Positions 1 through 6,784 of a stretch of DNA of 9,813 nt are shown here, piece by piece. The notes beneath the pieces are model-generated. The model was not told the origin of the DNA. It saw only the letters and a list, made by a program, of their open reading frames with translations, and searched no databases. The stretch is from DATFGK01 sp046712825 (GTDB taxonomy: Bacteria; Actinomycetota; AC-67): NCBI GenBank assembly GCA_046712825.1, contig JBKKCR010000042.1:1-9813 (forward strand), in the 5' to 3' direction. Each line of letters starts with the position of its first letter. The stretch's first letter is position 1. The position numbers and the translations under genes were made by a program.

Positions 1-2
1 TT

Positions 3-356
3 CCCGAGGCGCTCCCCGCGCTCGCGTACGCGCACAAGCTTCAGAAGCGTGCCGGCAAGATCGGGTTCGACTGGGAGGACGCGGAAGGCCCGGCCGCAAA
101 GGTCCGCGAGGAGCTCGCCGAGGTCGAGGGCGCGAAACCCGAGGACATCGAGGAGGGGGTCGGCGACCTTCTCTTCGCGGCGGTAGCGCTCGGACGGCAT
201 CTCGGCGTCGACGCCGAGACTGCGCTGCGCAAAGCCGCGCGCAAGTTCCGCGACCGGCTCGCCCGCATGGAAGCGAGCGCGAAGGAGAGAGGCACGACGC
301 TCAAAGATCTGTCCGCCGACGAGCTCGACAAGCTCTGGAGCGAGGCCAAAGGCTAG
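3..356 (+). CDS. mazG: MazG-type nucleoside triphosphate pyrophosphohydrolase, C-terminal part (5' end outside window)
   Basis: This is the last 117 codons of a gene that starts before the window; it ends at TAG 354-356. MazG proteins hydrolyse NTPs and dNTPs to the monophosphate and pyrophosphate in the cytoplasm, cleaning the nucleotide pool or lowering (p)ppGpp-linked signals. The visible part has the helical Mg-binding signature of the C-terminal MazG domain: REELAEVE followed about 10 residues later by EEGVGDLLFAAVALGRHL. The ending (ALRKAARKFRDRLARME, then LSADELDKLWSEAKG) matches the layout I know from the C-terminal half of E. coli MazG. The upstream part, including any N-terminal MazG or methyltransferase-like domain, is not visible. 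The next gene starts immediately after the stop, so the two are probably co-transcribed. The family call is secure; the precise substrate is not. Confidence 0.88.
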   Translation, partial: PEALPALAYAHKLQKRAGKIGFDWEDAEGPAAKVREELAEVEGAKPEDIEEGVGDLLFAAVALGRHLGVDAETALRKAARKFRDRLARMEASAKERGTTLKDLSADELDKLWSEAKG

Positions 357-1559
357 ATGCCCGCCGCGCCGGAGCGGTCGCGCCGCACCCTCGCGCGCGG
401 CGCGCTCGCGTTCCGCTGGGTCGCGGTCGCGTGGATGGCGATCCTCGCGCTCAGCGAGCGCGGCTCGTTCACGAACGACGTGTTCGCCTGGGCGTCGATC
501 GGCGTAGCCGGCGCATGGACGGCCTGGCTCACCGTCGGAGGCACGCGCTGGTCTCGCAACGAACTCGTCGCCGATCTGGCGCTGTGCTGCTGGCTCGTCG
601 TCGTGTCGGGGATCGTCGTCCCCGACGGCGAGATCGCGACGCGGCCGCTGTTCGCCGTCGGCTTTCCGGTAAGCGCTGCGCTCACCTGGGGGATCTCGCG
701 CGGCCCGCTCGCCGGGATCGGCGCCGGCGTCGCGCTCTCGGCGGCGCTGCTCGGATCGCGTCTGGTGAACGGGTTCGACCTCGGCGACATCCCGAACCGT
801 CAGTGGCAAAGCATGGCCGGAACGTGGGTGCAGTACCTCGCCGCCGGAGGCACCGTCGGATCCGTGTCGCGCCTGCTCGAACGGACCGCCGGCGAGGCGC
901 AGAAAGCCACTCACGAGCTCGTTCGCGAACGTGAGCGCGCCGCCAGGCTCGCCGAGCGTGAGTCGCTCGCGCGGCAGATCCACGACTCGGTCCTGCAGTC
1001 GCTCGCGCTCGTGCACAAACGCGGTCAGGAGCTCGCCGCTTCCGGCGCGCCGGGCGCGAAGGAAGCAGCGCAGCTCGCCGAGATCGCAGGGCAGCAGGAG
1101 GCGACGCTCCGAAACCTGATCCTCCGCGCGCCGCAAGAGGGCCCCGCCGGGCAGCGCTCGCTTCGCGAGGCGCTCGAGACGACTTCTGTCGGTGTCACCG
1201 GTGTGCCGGTGGTTGTCTCGGCCGTGGGTCCGATCTGGATCGCACGCCGCCACGCCGACGAGATCGCCGCAGCCGTTCGCGAAGCGCTCGCCAACGTCGC
1301 CGAGCACGCCAATGCATCGCGCGCGACCGTCTTCGCGGACGAGGAGGACGGCGAGATCGTCGTCACGGTGCGCGACGACGGTGTGGGCTTCACCTACGAT
1401 GAGGCGCTCCTCCGCGCCGACGGAAAGGCCGGGATGCTCAAGAGCATGAAAGGCCGCCTCGAGGACCTCGGCGGATCGATGGCCGTCACCGCCGCGCCCG
1501 GCGGCGGCACCGAGATCGAGTTCCGCGCCCCGAAGGTCTTGCGCGAGGAATCCAGGTGA
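357..1559 (+). CDS. Membrane sensor histidine kinase, MacS-like (HisKA_3 type)
   Basis: A 400-residue sensor kinase predicted to autophosphorylate on His and pass phosphate to the response regulator encoded next. The N-terminal half is hydrophobic with about six membrane segments (roughly residues 17-33, 43-61, 69-89, 97-113, 117-134, 152-170) and almost no extracytoplasmic domain, so the signal is likely sensed in or at the membrane. A charged helix (about 175-205) leads to the dimerisation motif ARQIHDSVLQSLALV, with His209 as phosphoacceptor. The ATPase domain has the N box (REALANVAEHANAS, Asn313), the G1 box DDGVGF (340-345) and a C-terminal LEDLGGSMAV-PGGGTEIEF end. The G2 region reads GKAGMLKSMKGR, less glycine-rich than usual. 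The ATG directly follows the mazG TAG with no gap, which fixes the start and suggests translational coupling. The stimulus cannot be inferred. The MacS assignment rests on overall architecture, from memory of actinobacterial homologues. Confidence 0.9.
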   Translation: MPAAPERSRRTLARGALAFRWVAVAWMAILALSERGSFTNDVFAWASIGVAGAWTAWLTVGGTRWSRNELVADLALCCWLVVVSGIVVPDGEIATRPLFAVGFPVSAALTWGISRGPLAGIGAGVALSAALLGSRLVNGFDLGDIPNRQWQSMAGTWVQYLAAGGTVGSVSRLLERTAGEAQKATHELVRERERAARLAERESLARQIHDSVLQSLALVHKRGQELAASGAPGAKEAAQLAEIAGQQEATLRNLILRAPQEGPAGQRSLREALETTSVGVTGVPVVVSAVGPIWIARRHADEIAAAVREALANVAEHANASRATVFADEEDGEIVVTVRDDGVGFTYDEALLRADGKAGMLKSMKGRLEDLGGSMAVTAAPGGGTEIEFRAPKVLREESR

Positions 1560-2215
1560 CTGAGCAAGAGCCGATCCGGGTGATGGTCGTCGACGACCAT
1601 CCGATGTGGCGCGACGGCGTCCGCGCCGACCTCGAGGCGTCGGGCACCGCGACAGTCGTCGCCGAAGCATCGGACGGCGGCGAGGCCGTCGAGAAAGCCC
1701 GCGAGGCGATGCCCGAAGTCGTCCTCATGGACCTTCAGATGCCGAAGGTGTCGGGAGTCGAGGCCACGCGCCTGATCCTCGACGAGTCACCTCACATCAA
1801 GGTGCTGGTGTTGTCGGCCTCGGGGGAAGAGGCCGACGTGCTCGAGGCAGTAAAGGCCGGCGCGAGCGGATATCTCCTCAAGAGCACGCCGGCAGCCGAG
1901 GTCTCGGACGCGGTTCGTCGCGTACGCGATGGTGAACCGGTATTCACTCCGTCGCTGGCCGGGTTGGTGTTGAGCGAGTTCCGTCGCGTCGCGACCAAGG
2001 ACCCCGAGGAACCCAAGCTCACGCCGCGCGAGAACGAGGTGCTGAAGCTCGTGGCGAAGGGCTACACCTATCGTGAGATCGCCGAGAAACTGTTCGTCTC
2101 GGTCAAAACGGTGCAGAACCACGTCCAGAACATCCTGACCAAGTTGCAGCTCCGGAAGCGGTACGAGCTGATGCGCTACGCCATCCAAAAGGGTCTCGAC
2201 CGCGCTCCGGAGTGA
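1556..2215 (+). CDS. NarL/LuxR-family response regulator
   Basis: A 219-residue cytoplasmic transcription factor, cognate partner of the preceding kinase. The receiver domain covers about residues 7-125: acidic pair Asp13-Asp14, phosphoacceptor Asp59 in VVLMDLQMP, switch Ser87 in VLVLSAS, and conserved Lys109 in ASGYLLKS. The C-terminal LuxR-type helix-turn-helix begins at LTPRENEVLKLVAKG and carries the recognition segment REIAEKLFVSVKTVQNHV, ending in LRKRYELMRYAI. The start is GTG 1556-1558, whose bases overlap the kinase TGA stop (1557-1559), a four-base GTGA overlap typical of coupled two-component genes. It ends at TGA 2213-2215. Targets are unknown; the protease downstream on the same strand is a candidate only by position. 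Confidence 0.93.
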   Translation: MTEQEPIRVMVVDDHPMWRDGVRADLEASGTATVVAEASDGGEAVEKAREAMPEVVLMDLQMPKVSGVEATRLILDESPHIKVLVLSASGEEADVLEAVKAGASGYLLKSTPAAEVSDAVRRVRDGEPVFTPSLAGLVLSEFRRVATKDPEEPKLTPRENEVLKLVAKGYTYREIAEKLFVSVKTVQNHVQNILTKLQLRKRYELMRYAIQKGLDRAPE

Positions 2216-2221
2216 ACGCGA

Positions 2222-2246
2222 GGAACCTCTAGACTGACTCGCCTTC
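2222..2246 (+). promoter_or_regulatory. Weak candidate ECF-type promoter before the protease gene
   Basis: Only 69 bases separate the response regulator stop from the protease ATG. They contain GGAAC (2222-2226), a canonical ECF -35 core, followed after 16 bases by CTTC (2243-2246), one base from the CGTC seen in the two stronger promoter candidates of this window. A transcript start near 2253 would give a leader of about 30 bases containing the GGAGG at 2274-2278. An alternative is a housekeeping-type -10, TATAAG at 2251-2256, but its best upstream partner (TAGACT, 2230-2235) sits only 15 bases away. Both readings are weak. Confidence 0.25.
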
Positions 2247-2255
2247 TTCCTATAA

Positions 2256-2266
2256 GACTGGCAGTC
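2256..2266. repeat. 11-base palindrome GACTG-G-CAGTC, possible operator
   Basis: A perfect inverted repeat with 5-base arms and a 1-base centre lies between the possible promoter elements and the protease ribosome binding site. A further GACTG occurs at 2232-2236. Its place in the short intergenic gap allows a role as a regulator binding site, perhaps for the NarL-type regulator just upstream. A palindrome this short could also be chance. Confidence 0.2.
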
Positions 2267-2284
2267 CTTCATCGGAGGGAGCGT

Positions 2285-4243
2285 ATGAGGACCTACCGAC
2301 CGTTCGTGTTGGGGGCGATCGCGCTATCAATCACGTCGTGGCTGCCGGCTACTGCCGACTCATCCAGTACAGGCCGCTACATCGTCGTTCTGCACGACAA
2401 CGCGGACCCAGAGGCGTCGGCGCGTCAGCACGAAGGACGGTACGGAGCCCGAGCCGACCGGTTCTTCCGCTCGGCCTTGAAGGGATACGCCGCGAACATC
2501 CCCGAGAATCGCGTCTCCGAGATGCGCAGCGATCCCTCGATCAAGATGGTGTCCCGCAACCGAAAGTTCCGAGCAACCGCGCAGATCACTCCGACCGGTG
2601 TGAGCCGGATCAAAGCAAACACCGTCCCCGACACGGGTGACGCGGTCCAGGTAGCAGTTCTCGATTCGGGGATCGACCTCAACCACGTCGACCTCGCGGC
2701 CAACATCCTCGGCGGTGTCGACTGCGATGGGCCGAACACCGGCAACTACGACGATGCAGCGGGGCACGGGACGCATGTTGCGGGAACGATCGCGGCCGTC
2801 AACAACTCGATCGGTGTTCGCGGCGTCGCTACTTCCGCGAAACTCCTCGCGGTGCGCGTCCTCGACAATAACGGCAGCGGCGACGATGTCAGTCTCCTGT
2901 GTGGCCTGGATTGGGTCGACGCGCGGTCACCCGCGCACAACGGCCAGATCCGCGTCGCGAACATGAGCATCGAGGCCGACATCCCCAACGTCGACGACGG
3001 CAACTGCGGGTTTACGATCGGAGATCCGGTCCACGCTGCGGTATGTGAGGTCGTCGAGGACGGCGTCGCGGTCATCGTGGCCGCCGGCAACCAGACGAAG
3101 AACATCAAGGACATCGCGCCGGCGGCGTACAACGAGGTCATCACGGTCACCGCGCTCGCGGATTGGGACGGCGCTCCGTGCAGCGTTGATCCGACCCACG
3201 CCAACGATGATAGGTTCGCAAGCTTCTCGAATTACGCGACGCTCTCGTCGGATAGGGCGCACACGATCGGAGCTCCGGGCGTCAACATCCTCTCGACGTG
3301 GCCGAACGACAACCTCGCTTTGAGCGACGGCACGAGCATGGCCAGCCCGCACGTCGCCGGTGCCGCTGCGCGCTATCTGCAGACCCACCCCGGCACGTCG
3401 CCCGCAGCCCTGCTCGACGTACTGCTCGACACGGCGGAGCCGAAGGACGTGAATTTCAACGGCGAGTGCTCGGGTGTTCCGAGTCACACCGATCCCTCCG
3501 GCCTCCACCCTGAGCCCGTGCTGCGGGTCGTCAACTGGGAGCTCCCGATCCAGGCCTCGACTCCCGGCGTCGTTCGAGGCAACTCGTGGATACTCAACAG
3601 CGGGTTCGACTCCTTCGGGAACCTGACGTTCAGCTTCGCGAGCCAGACCGACCGCCCGGTGGTCGGCGATTGGGACGGCGACGGCGACGATGAGCCCGCC
3701 GCGGTCCGTGGCAACGTCTGGTACTTCGGTAACGAAGCGCCTCCGACGACCGTGGAAAGCTTCGTGTTCGCCAGCCCGAACGACCGAGTCGTTGCCGGCG
3801 ACTGGGACGGGGACGGCGACGACGAGCCGGCGGCCGTTAGAGGAAACGTGTGGTATCTCACGGATCAAGTTCCACCAGCCACGGTCAAGAGCTTCACGTT
3901 CGCGAGCGCGACCGACCGAGTCGTTGCCGGCGACTGGGACGGTGACGGCGACAGCGAGCCGGCGGCGGTCCGCGGGAACGTCTGGTACCTCGCGAACAAC
4001 GTGAAAGACGTCCCCGCTCCGACCTCGACGACGAGCTTCGCCTTCGCGAATCCGACCGATCTGCCGATCGTGGGCGACTGGGACGGCGACGGCGACGACA
4101 ACCCGGGCGTCGTGCGGCGGGGGAGCGTGCACACGTGGTACCTCAACTTCGGGCTGGGGTCGGGGCCGCTCGTGTCCTTCATCTATGGGACCCTCCCGCA
4201 AGACCGGTTCGTCGCCGGGGATTGGGACGGCGAGAACCCGTAA
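2285..4243 (+). CDS. Secreted subtilisin-like (S8) serine protease with I9 propeptide and C-terminal DWDGDGD repeats
   Basis: A 652-residue exported endopeptidase. The N-terminus looks like a signal peptide (Arg at 2 and 5, hydrophobic core 7-20, likely cleavage after Ala-Thr-Ala24). Residues about 31-98 (RYIVVLHD to VSRNRKF) form an I9-type inhibitor/chaperone propeptide, expected to be removed on activation. The S8 catalytic domain follows, with the triad Asp127 (VAVLDSGID), His161 (GHGTHVAGT), Ser351 (DGTSMASPHVAG), and oxyanion Asn269 (AAGN). Several paired cysteines suggest disulfides. From about residue 424 to the end there are five repeats, each ending in GDWDGDGD(D/S)(E/N)P or a shortened form, a pattern resembling calcium-binding FG-GAP/VCBS-like loops. 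No sortase signal or C-terminal membrane segment is seen, so the protein is probably released or held by the repeats. GGAGG at 2274-2278, six bases before the ATG, supports this start. The stop is TAA. Substrate unknown. Confidence 0.93.
   Translation: MRTYRPFVLGAIALSITSWLPATADSSSTGRYIVVLHDNADPEASARQHEGRYGARADRFFRSALKGYAANIPENRVSEMRSDPSIKMVSRNRKFRATAQITPTGVSRIKANTVPDTGDAVQVAVLDSGIDLNHVDLAANILGGVDCDGPNTGNYDDAAGHGTHVAGTIAAVNNSIGVRGVATSAKLLAVRVLDNNGSGDDVSLLCGLDWVDARSPAHNGQIRVANMSIEADIPNVDDGNCGFTIGDPVHAAVCEVVEDGVAVIVAAGNQTKNIKDIAPAAYNEVITVTALADWDGAPCSVDPTHANDDRFASFSNYATLSSDRAHTIGAPGVNILSTWPNDNLALSDGTSMASPHVAGAAARYLQTHPGTSPAALLDVLLDTAEPKDVNFNGECSGVPSHTDPSGLHPEPVLRVVNWELPIQASTPGVVRGNSWILNSGFDSFGNLTFSFASQTDRPVVGDWDGDGDDEPAAVRGNVWYFGNEAPPTTVESFVFASPNDRVVAGDWDGDGDDEPAAVRGNVWYLTDQVPPATVKSFTFASATDRVVAGDWDGDGDSEPAAVRGNVWYLANNVKDVPAPTSTTSFAFANPTDLPIVGDWDGDGDDNPGVVRRGSVHTWYLNFGLGSGPLVSFIYGTLPQDRFVAGDWDGENP
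3554..4243 (+). repeat. Five tandem acidic repeats at the C-terminus of the protease
   Basis: Within the protease, the core DWDGDGD (or DWDGEN in the last copy) begins at residues 462, 507, 550, 598 and 646, giving periods of 45, 43, 48 and 48 residues. Each unit runs roughly FxFAsxtDRxVaGDWDGDGDxEPaaVRGNVWYL. The Asp spacing (D-x-D-x-D) fits a calcium-binding loop. At DNA level, 30 bases are identical between 3781-3810 and 3913-3942, 132 bases apart, so copies 2 and 3 look recently duplicated or gene-converted. The last unit is cut short by the stop codon just after its loop. The unit length and Trp-Tyr positions would allow propeller-like or beta-sandwich packing, but this is not provable here. 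Confidence 0.85.
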
Positions 4244-4277
4244 CCCAACGCGGATTTCCCGCCGGTTTCCAGTGGGC
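4244..4277. other. Convergent intergenic gap, no strong terminator
   Basis: This 34-base gap separates the protease stop from the cupredoxin stop on the opposite strand. The only structure is a weak hairpin, GCGG (4250-4253) with CCGC (4259-4262), without a T-run on either side. I do not call it a terminator. Confidence 0.5.
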
Positions 4278-4811
4278 CTAGATCGATTGCCGGCGGCCGC
4301 GAAGGATCCGCCCGGCGGCGAAACTCAGCGGCGCGGCGACGAAGACCGCGATCAGCGCAGCCGAGGTCGCAGATGTTCCCTCTTCAGGCGCGTCGCCGAG
4401 CTGCGCTACCGGCTGAACCGGCGGCGCAGCAGCCTGGGAGACCGTCGAGTCGCCGACGACGACCGCGCCGGCCATCCTCGCGTGGAGCAGGCAGTAGTAC
4501 GGGTACACGCCGGCGCTCCCGAACGTGAACGTATAGCTGTCGCCGGCCGCGATCTCGTAGTCGAACACGCCCCCCGCGGCGGTGATCGTGTGTGCGTAGG
4601 GGTCGACGTTCTTCCAAGTCACCGTCTCGCCGACCGCTAGGCGGAGGACCGTCGGCCCGAAGCAATTCTTGCCGACCTCAACGCTCGTGCCGCTCTCTTC
4701 CGTGGTTCTCGCCTCGTGGCACCCGCCGCCACCACCGGCGGACGCGCCGGTCGCCACCGCCATGACGGCGATCAGGATCGCGAGCGGCAATCGAACCCTC
4801 GTTCTTGTCAT
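4278..4811 (-). CDS. Secreted, membrane-tethered cupredoxin (plastocyanin/azurin-like copper protein)
   Basis: A 177-residue protein with a signal peptide (MTRTRVRLPL then a hydrophobic stretch, probable cleavage after Ala-Ser-Ala25), a type 1 copper domain (about 43-122) and a C-terminal membrane segment (about 148-167) followed by RGRRQSI. The copper ligands are all visible: His74 (DPYAHTIT), Cys107, His110 and Met113 in YYCLLHARM. Cys31 and Cys50 may form a disulfide next to the Gly-rich start of the mature protein. Such proteins carry single electrons or bind copper outside the membrane. The arrangement of GGGGxCHE, then CFxPTVLRL, is one I associate with actinobacterial homologues. AGGAGG (4822-4817), five bases before the ATG, supports the start. 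It follows the anti-sigma gene on the same strand and has its own ECF-type promoter candidate. It converges with the protease, separated by 34 bases. The redox partner is unknown. Confidence 0.92.
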   Translation of the reverse strand: MTRTRVRLPLAILIAVMAVATGASAGGGGGCHEARTTEESGTSVEVGKNCFGPTVLRLAVGETVTWKNVDPYAHTITAAGGVFDYEIAAGDSYTFTFGSAGVYPYYCLLHARMAGAVVVGDSTVSQAAAPPVQPVAQLGDAPEEGTSATSAALIAVFVAAPLSFAAGRILRGRRQSI

Positions 4812-4838
4812 CGTCCCCTCCTCTCGTTCGTCAGTGGA

Positions 4839-4863
4839 GACGACGGATCCGGACCGCTATTCC
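4839..4863 (-). promoter_or_regulatory. ECF-type promoter candidate for the cupredoxin gene
   Basis: On the minus strand, GGAAT (4863-4859) is followed after exactly 16 bases by CGTC (4842-4839). The same -35 and -10 cores with the same spacing lie before the sigma factor gene. GGAAY as -35 and CGTC or GTC as -10 with 16-17 bases between them is the known pattern for many actinobacterial ECF sigma factors. The GGAAT overlaps the anti-sigma stop codon (TAG 4859-4857). A start around 4832 would leave a leader of about 20 bases carrying AGGAGG before the cupredoxin ATG, an economical fit. Function is inferred, not shown. Confidence 0.65.
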
Positions 4864-6086
4864 CGGTCGTCCGGATACATCTGTCCGGCCAGCTCGAGGA
4901 GCTGCTGGGGCGGCAAGGCTGCCCGAACGGAGACCCTGTGGCCGCCGACGAGGAACCGCACCTCGGGCAGGCCGAACAGCGGCAGGATCAACGTAGCCTC
5001 GCGTCGCCCTACCAGGGCGGACTCCGTGCGCGACGGGGCGGGCGCCCCCGAGAAGCCGTTGATCTCCACGAGGACCTGGAAGGCTCCTTTCGCGTACAGG
5101 ATCGCCTCCCCCGTCGGTCCGGCCGCGGCGGCGACGAGCGTCAGCCCTTCGAGACGGCCGGCCGGCGGGGCCGTGAGCGTGCCGAGCGGCCTCGGCTTCG
5201 CGCCGAGGTCACTGGTTCGTGCGCCGGCCGGGATGCGGAACAGCGCGTCAGGGATGTCGAGGTTGTAATCGAGCGCAACCGTCCGCTTCCGCGCCTTGAG
5301 GCGCCCGCCCTGGATGGTTTCCTTGCCCAGCACGACGGACTCTTCCACGCCGAGCACGGCGAACGTCGAGGCGTCGACGAACGCAACCCGTCGCTCACCC
5401 TCGAACGAAAGCTGGATCCTGCGCGTCGGACGCCCGAGCACCGTCGGACCGGGTCCCGACTCGGTTCCGAGGAGCGCGATCGTCGGCGTGAGCGGTTCGG
5501 GAAGGGGCGACGTTGACGGCAAAAGCCCGGTTTCGAGGAAGCGACCCGAGTTGTCCTCGCGGTAACGAACGCCCGGCCGCTCGATGAAGACGGTCCGACC
5601 GCCTTCGGATTCTGTCTCCGAACGCACGAGCCCGGGGGCCTTGAACCAGAGCTTTTCCCTTGTGATCCCGCTCGGCTTGCCGTCCTCGCCGAAGAACGTG
5701 ATCTCGCGTTCGATGAAGAGCGACGTGATCCGTGTCAGCGCGTCGGCCGCCTCGGCCCGCGGGACGTGCACGATCGGCACCGAACCCACGAGAACCGCGG
5801 CCAGCGCGACGACGATCGCCGCGGCCAGCGCCGGGGCTATCCGCCACCGGGGACGCGCGTCCGACCGGCGACCGGCCAGCCCGGCGCGCACCCGGCGCGT
5901 CAGGTCGGTCGGCGCGTGCTCGCGGGGAAGCGCGGACGCCAGCACCGAGAGCTGCGGCAGCGCTGCGGCGAACGCGCGGCACGGTTCGCATGTCCCGAGA
6001 TGCTCGTCGAGCCCGGCGAAGCGCGCGGGCTCGAGCTCGCCGTCGGCGCGAGCGCTCGCGAGCAGCCGGGCGTCGGAGTGATCCAC
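4857..6086 (-). CDS. Membrane anti-sigma factor with zinc-finger N-terminus and extracytoplasmic LolA/RseB-like region
   Basis: A 409-residue protein if it starts at GTG 6086-6084, which shares one base with the sigma factor TAG (6088-6086). A longer form from ATG 6158 would run well into the sigma gene and lacks sense as a domain. The cytoplasmic part (1-80) has a ZAS-type anti-sigma motif: His29, Cys33, Cys36 in DEHLGTCEPC, with His3 possibly replacing the first metal ligand. A single membrane helix spans about 84-106. The rest lies outside: about 112-285 (ADALTRITSLFI, then ITREKLWFKAPGLVRSE, to LDYNLDIPDALFRIPAG) resembles the LolA/RseB fold that senses lipids or lipoproteins. A final domain (about 305-405, ending PPQQLLELAGQMY) resembles one found at the end of similar proteins. 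Expected role: hold the sigma factor inactive until an envelope signal releases it. The fold comparison is from pattern memory and less certain than the finger. Confidence 0.85.
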   Translation of the reverse strand: MDHSDARLLASARADGELEPARFAGLDEHLGTCEPCRAFAAALPQLSVLASALPREHAPTDLTRRVRAGLAGRRSDARPRWRIAPALAAAIVVALAAVLVGSVPIVHVPRAEAADALTRITSLFIEREITFFGEDGKPSGITREKLWFKAPGLVRSETESEGGRTVFIERPGVRYREDNSGRFLETGLLPSTSPLPEPLTPTIALLGTESGPGPTVLGRPTRRIQLSFEGERRVAFVDASTFAVLGVEESVVLGKETIQGGRLKARKRTVALDYNLDIPDALFRIPAGARTSDLGAKPRPLGTLTAPPAGRLEGLTLVAAAAGPTGEAILYAKGAFQVLVEINGFSGAPAPSRTESALVGRREATLILPLFGLPEVRFLVGGHRVSVRAALPPQQLLELAGQMYPDDRE

Positions 6087-6619
6087 TAGCCGCTCACCGC
6101 CTCGAGCAGTCGCTCGCGCGCTCGCGCGAGGCCGGACATGACCGTTCCGATCGGGCATGAGAGAACCGATGCGATCTCCGAGTAACTGAGTCCGTCGCGT
6201 TCTCGAAGCAGGAACATCTCGCGATGGTTCGCGGGGAGGAGCCCGAGTGCGGCGCGCAAGCGCTCGATCGCCTCGGCAACCTCGGCGCGCGCGGCCGGGT
6301 CGTCGGCCGATGATGCCACGTCCACGAAGACCGGCTCGAACGTCTCGGCGGGGCGGCGGCTTCGTCGCCTCGCCCAGTCACGCACCACGTTGACCGCGAT
6401 CGTGCATAGCCAGCCTCGCACCGACGTCTCTCCGCGATAGCTCGCCCGGGCGCGCCAGGCGCGGAGGAAGGTCTCCTGCGCCAGATCCTCCGCGAGCCCT
6501 CGGTCGCCAACCCGCCGAAGGGCGAGGCCGAAGACCGCGTCGCCGTGCTCCCGGACGAGCGCGGTGAAGCCCGCCTCGTCCTCAGGCAGGCCCGCGGCGC
6601 GCTCCTGGGCTTCGTCCAC
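6086..6619 (-). CDS. ECF (RpoE-like) RNA polymerase sigma factor
   Basis: A 177-residue group 4 sigma factor directing RNA polymerase to stress promoters. With the start at GTG 6619, region 2 covers about residues 18-85: FTALVREHGDAVFGLALRRVG, then DLAQETFLRAW (core and -10 binding) and RGWLCTIAVNVVRDWARR. After an acidic linker, region 4 (about 117-172) has LGLLPANHREMFLLRERDGLSYSEIASVL and the helix-turn-helix CPIGTVMSGLARARERLL that reads the -35 element. No C-terminal sensor domain is present, so control should come from the anti-sigma factor encoded with a one-base overlap. Start choice: an upstream ATG (6697) would add 26 residues unlike any sigma factor and lies upstream of a promoter candidate, so I reject it. 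TTG 6631 is an alternative and could be a near-leaderless start. GAGGG at 6625-6621 is too close to GTG 6619 to be a normal ribosome site, so the exact start stays open. Confidence 0.9.
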   Translation of the reverse strand: MDEAQERAAGLPEDEAGFTALVREHGDAVFGLALRRVGDRGLAEDLAQETFLRAWRARASYRGETSVRGWLCTIAVNVVRDWARRRSRRPAETFEPVFVDVASSADDPAARAEVAEAIERLRAALGLLPANHREMFLLRERDGLSYSEIASVLSCPIGTVMSGLARARERLLEAVSG

Positions 6620-6636
6620 ACCCTCACTCAACCATC

Positions 6637-6661
6637 GACGCCCGCGAGCAGCGGTTATTCC
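6637..6661 (-). promoter_or_regulatory. ECF-type promoter candidate for the sigma/anti-sigma operon (autoregulation)
   Basis: On the minus strand, GGAAT (6661-6657), 16 bases, then CGTC (6640-6637), identical in cores and spacing to the candidate before the cupredoxin gene. A start site near 6631-6628 falls just before the sigma reading frame. ECF sigma factors commonly drive their own genes, which fits. It also means a coding start upstream of 6661 would not be on this transcript. Confidence 0.65.
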
Positions 6662-6775
6662 GGAAGCTGCCTGAAGTACCCAGACCGAGATGGGCATATT
6701 CCGCCGTCGCGAATGAGGCCGAGTCCGTCTACCGGCGAGCCCGGTCCGGCCGCATGCTCGTGGCGTGTCCGAGCG

Positions 6776-6784
6776 AAGGAGGAA
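6776..6784 (+). promoter_or_regulatory. Ribosome binding site fixing the phosphatidyltransferase start
   Basis: AAGGAGGAA lies four bases before ATG 6789. An in-frame GTG at 6765 exists, but it is upstream of this site and would encode the site itself, so ATG 6789 is preferred. The resulting MSLYDIKP start also agrees with the N-termini of YnbA-type proteins. Confidence 0.85.

Noticed and set aside
2927..4201. A 424-codon minus-strand ORF opposite the protease
   Set aside because: It is an antisense shadow of a clear S8 protease in GC-rich DNA, with Arg/Val-rich low-complexity content and no domain. Its apparent repeats simply mirror the protease repeats.
4250..4262. Bidirectional terminator between protease and cupredoxin
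   Set aside because: Only a 4-base stem with no T-run on either strand.
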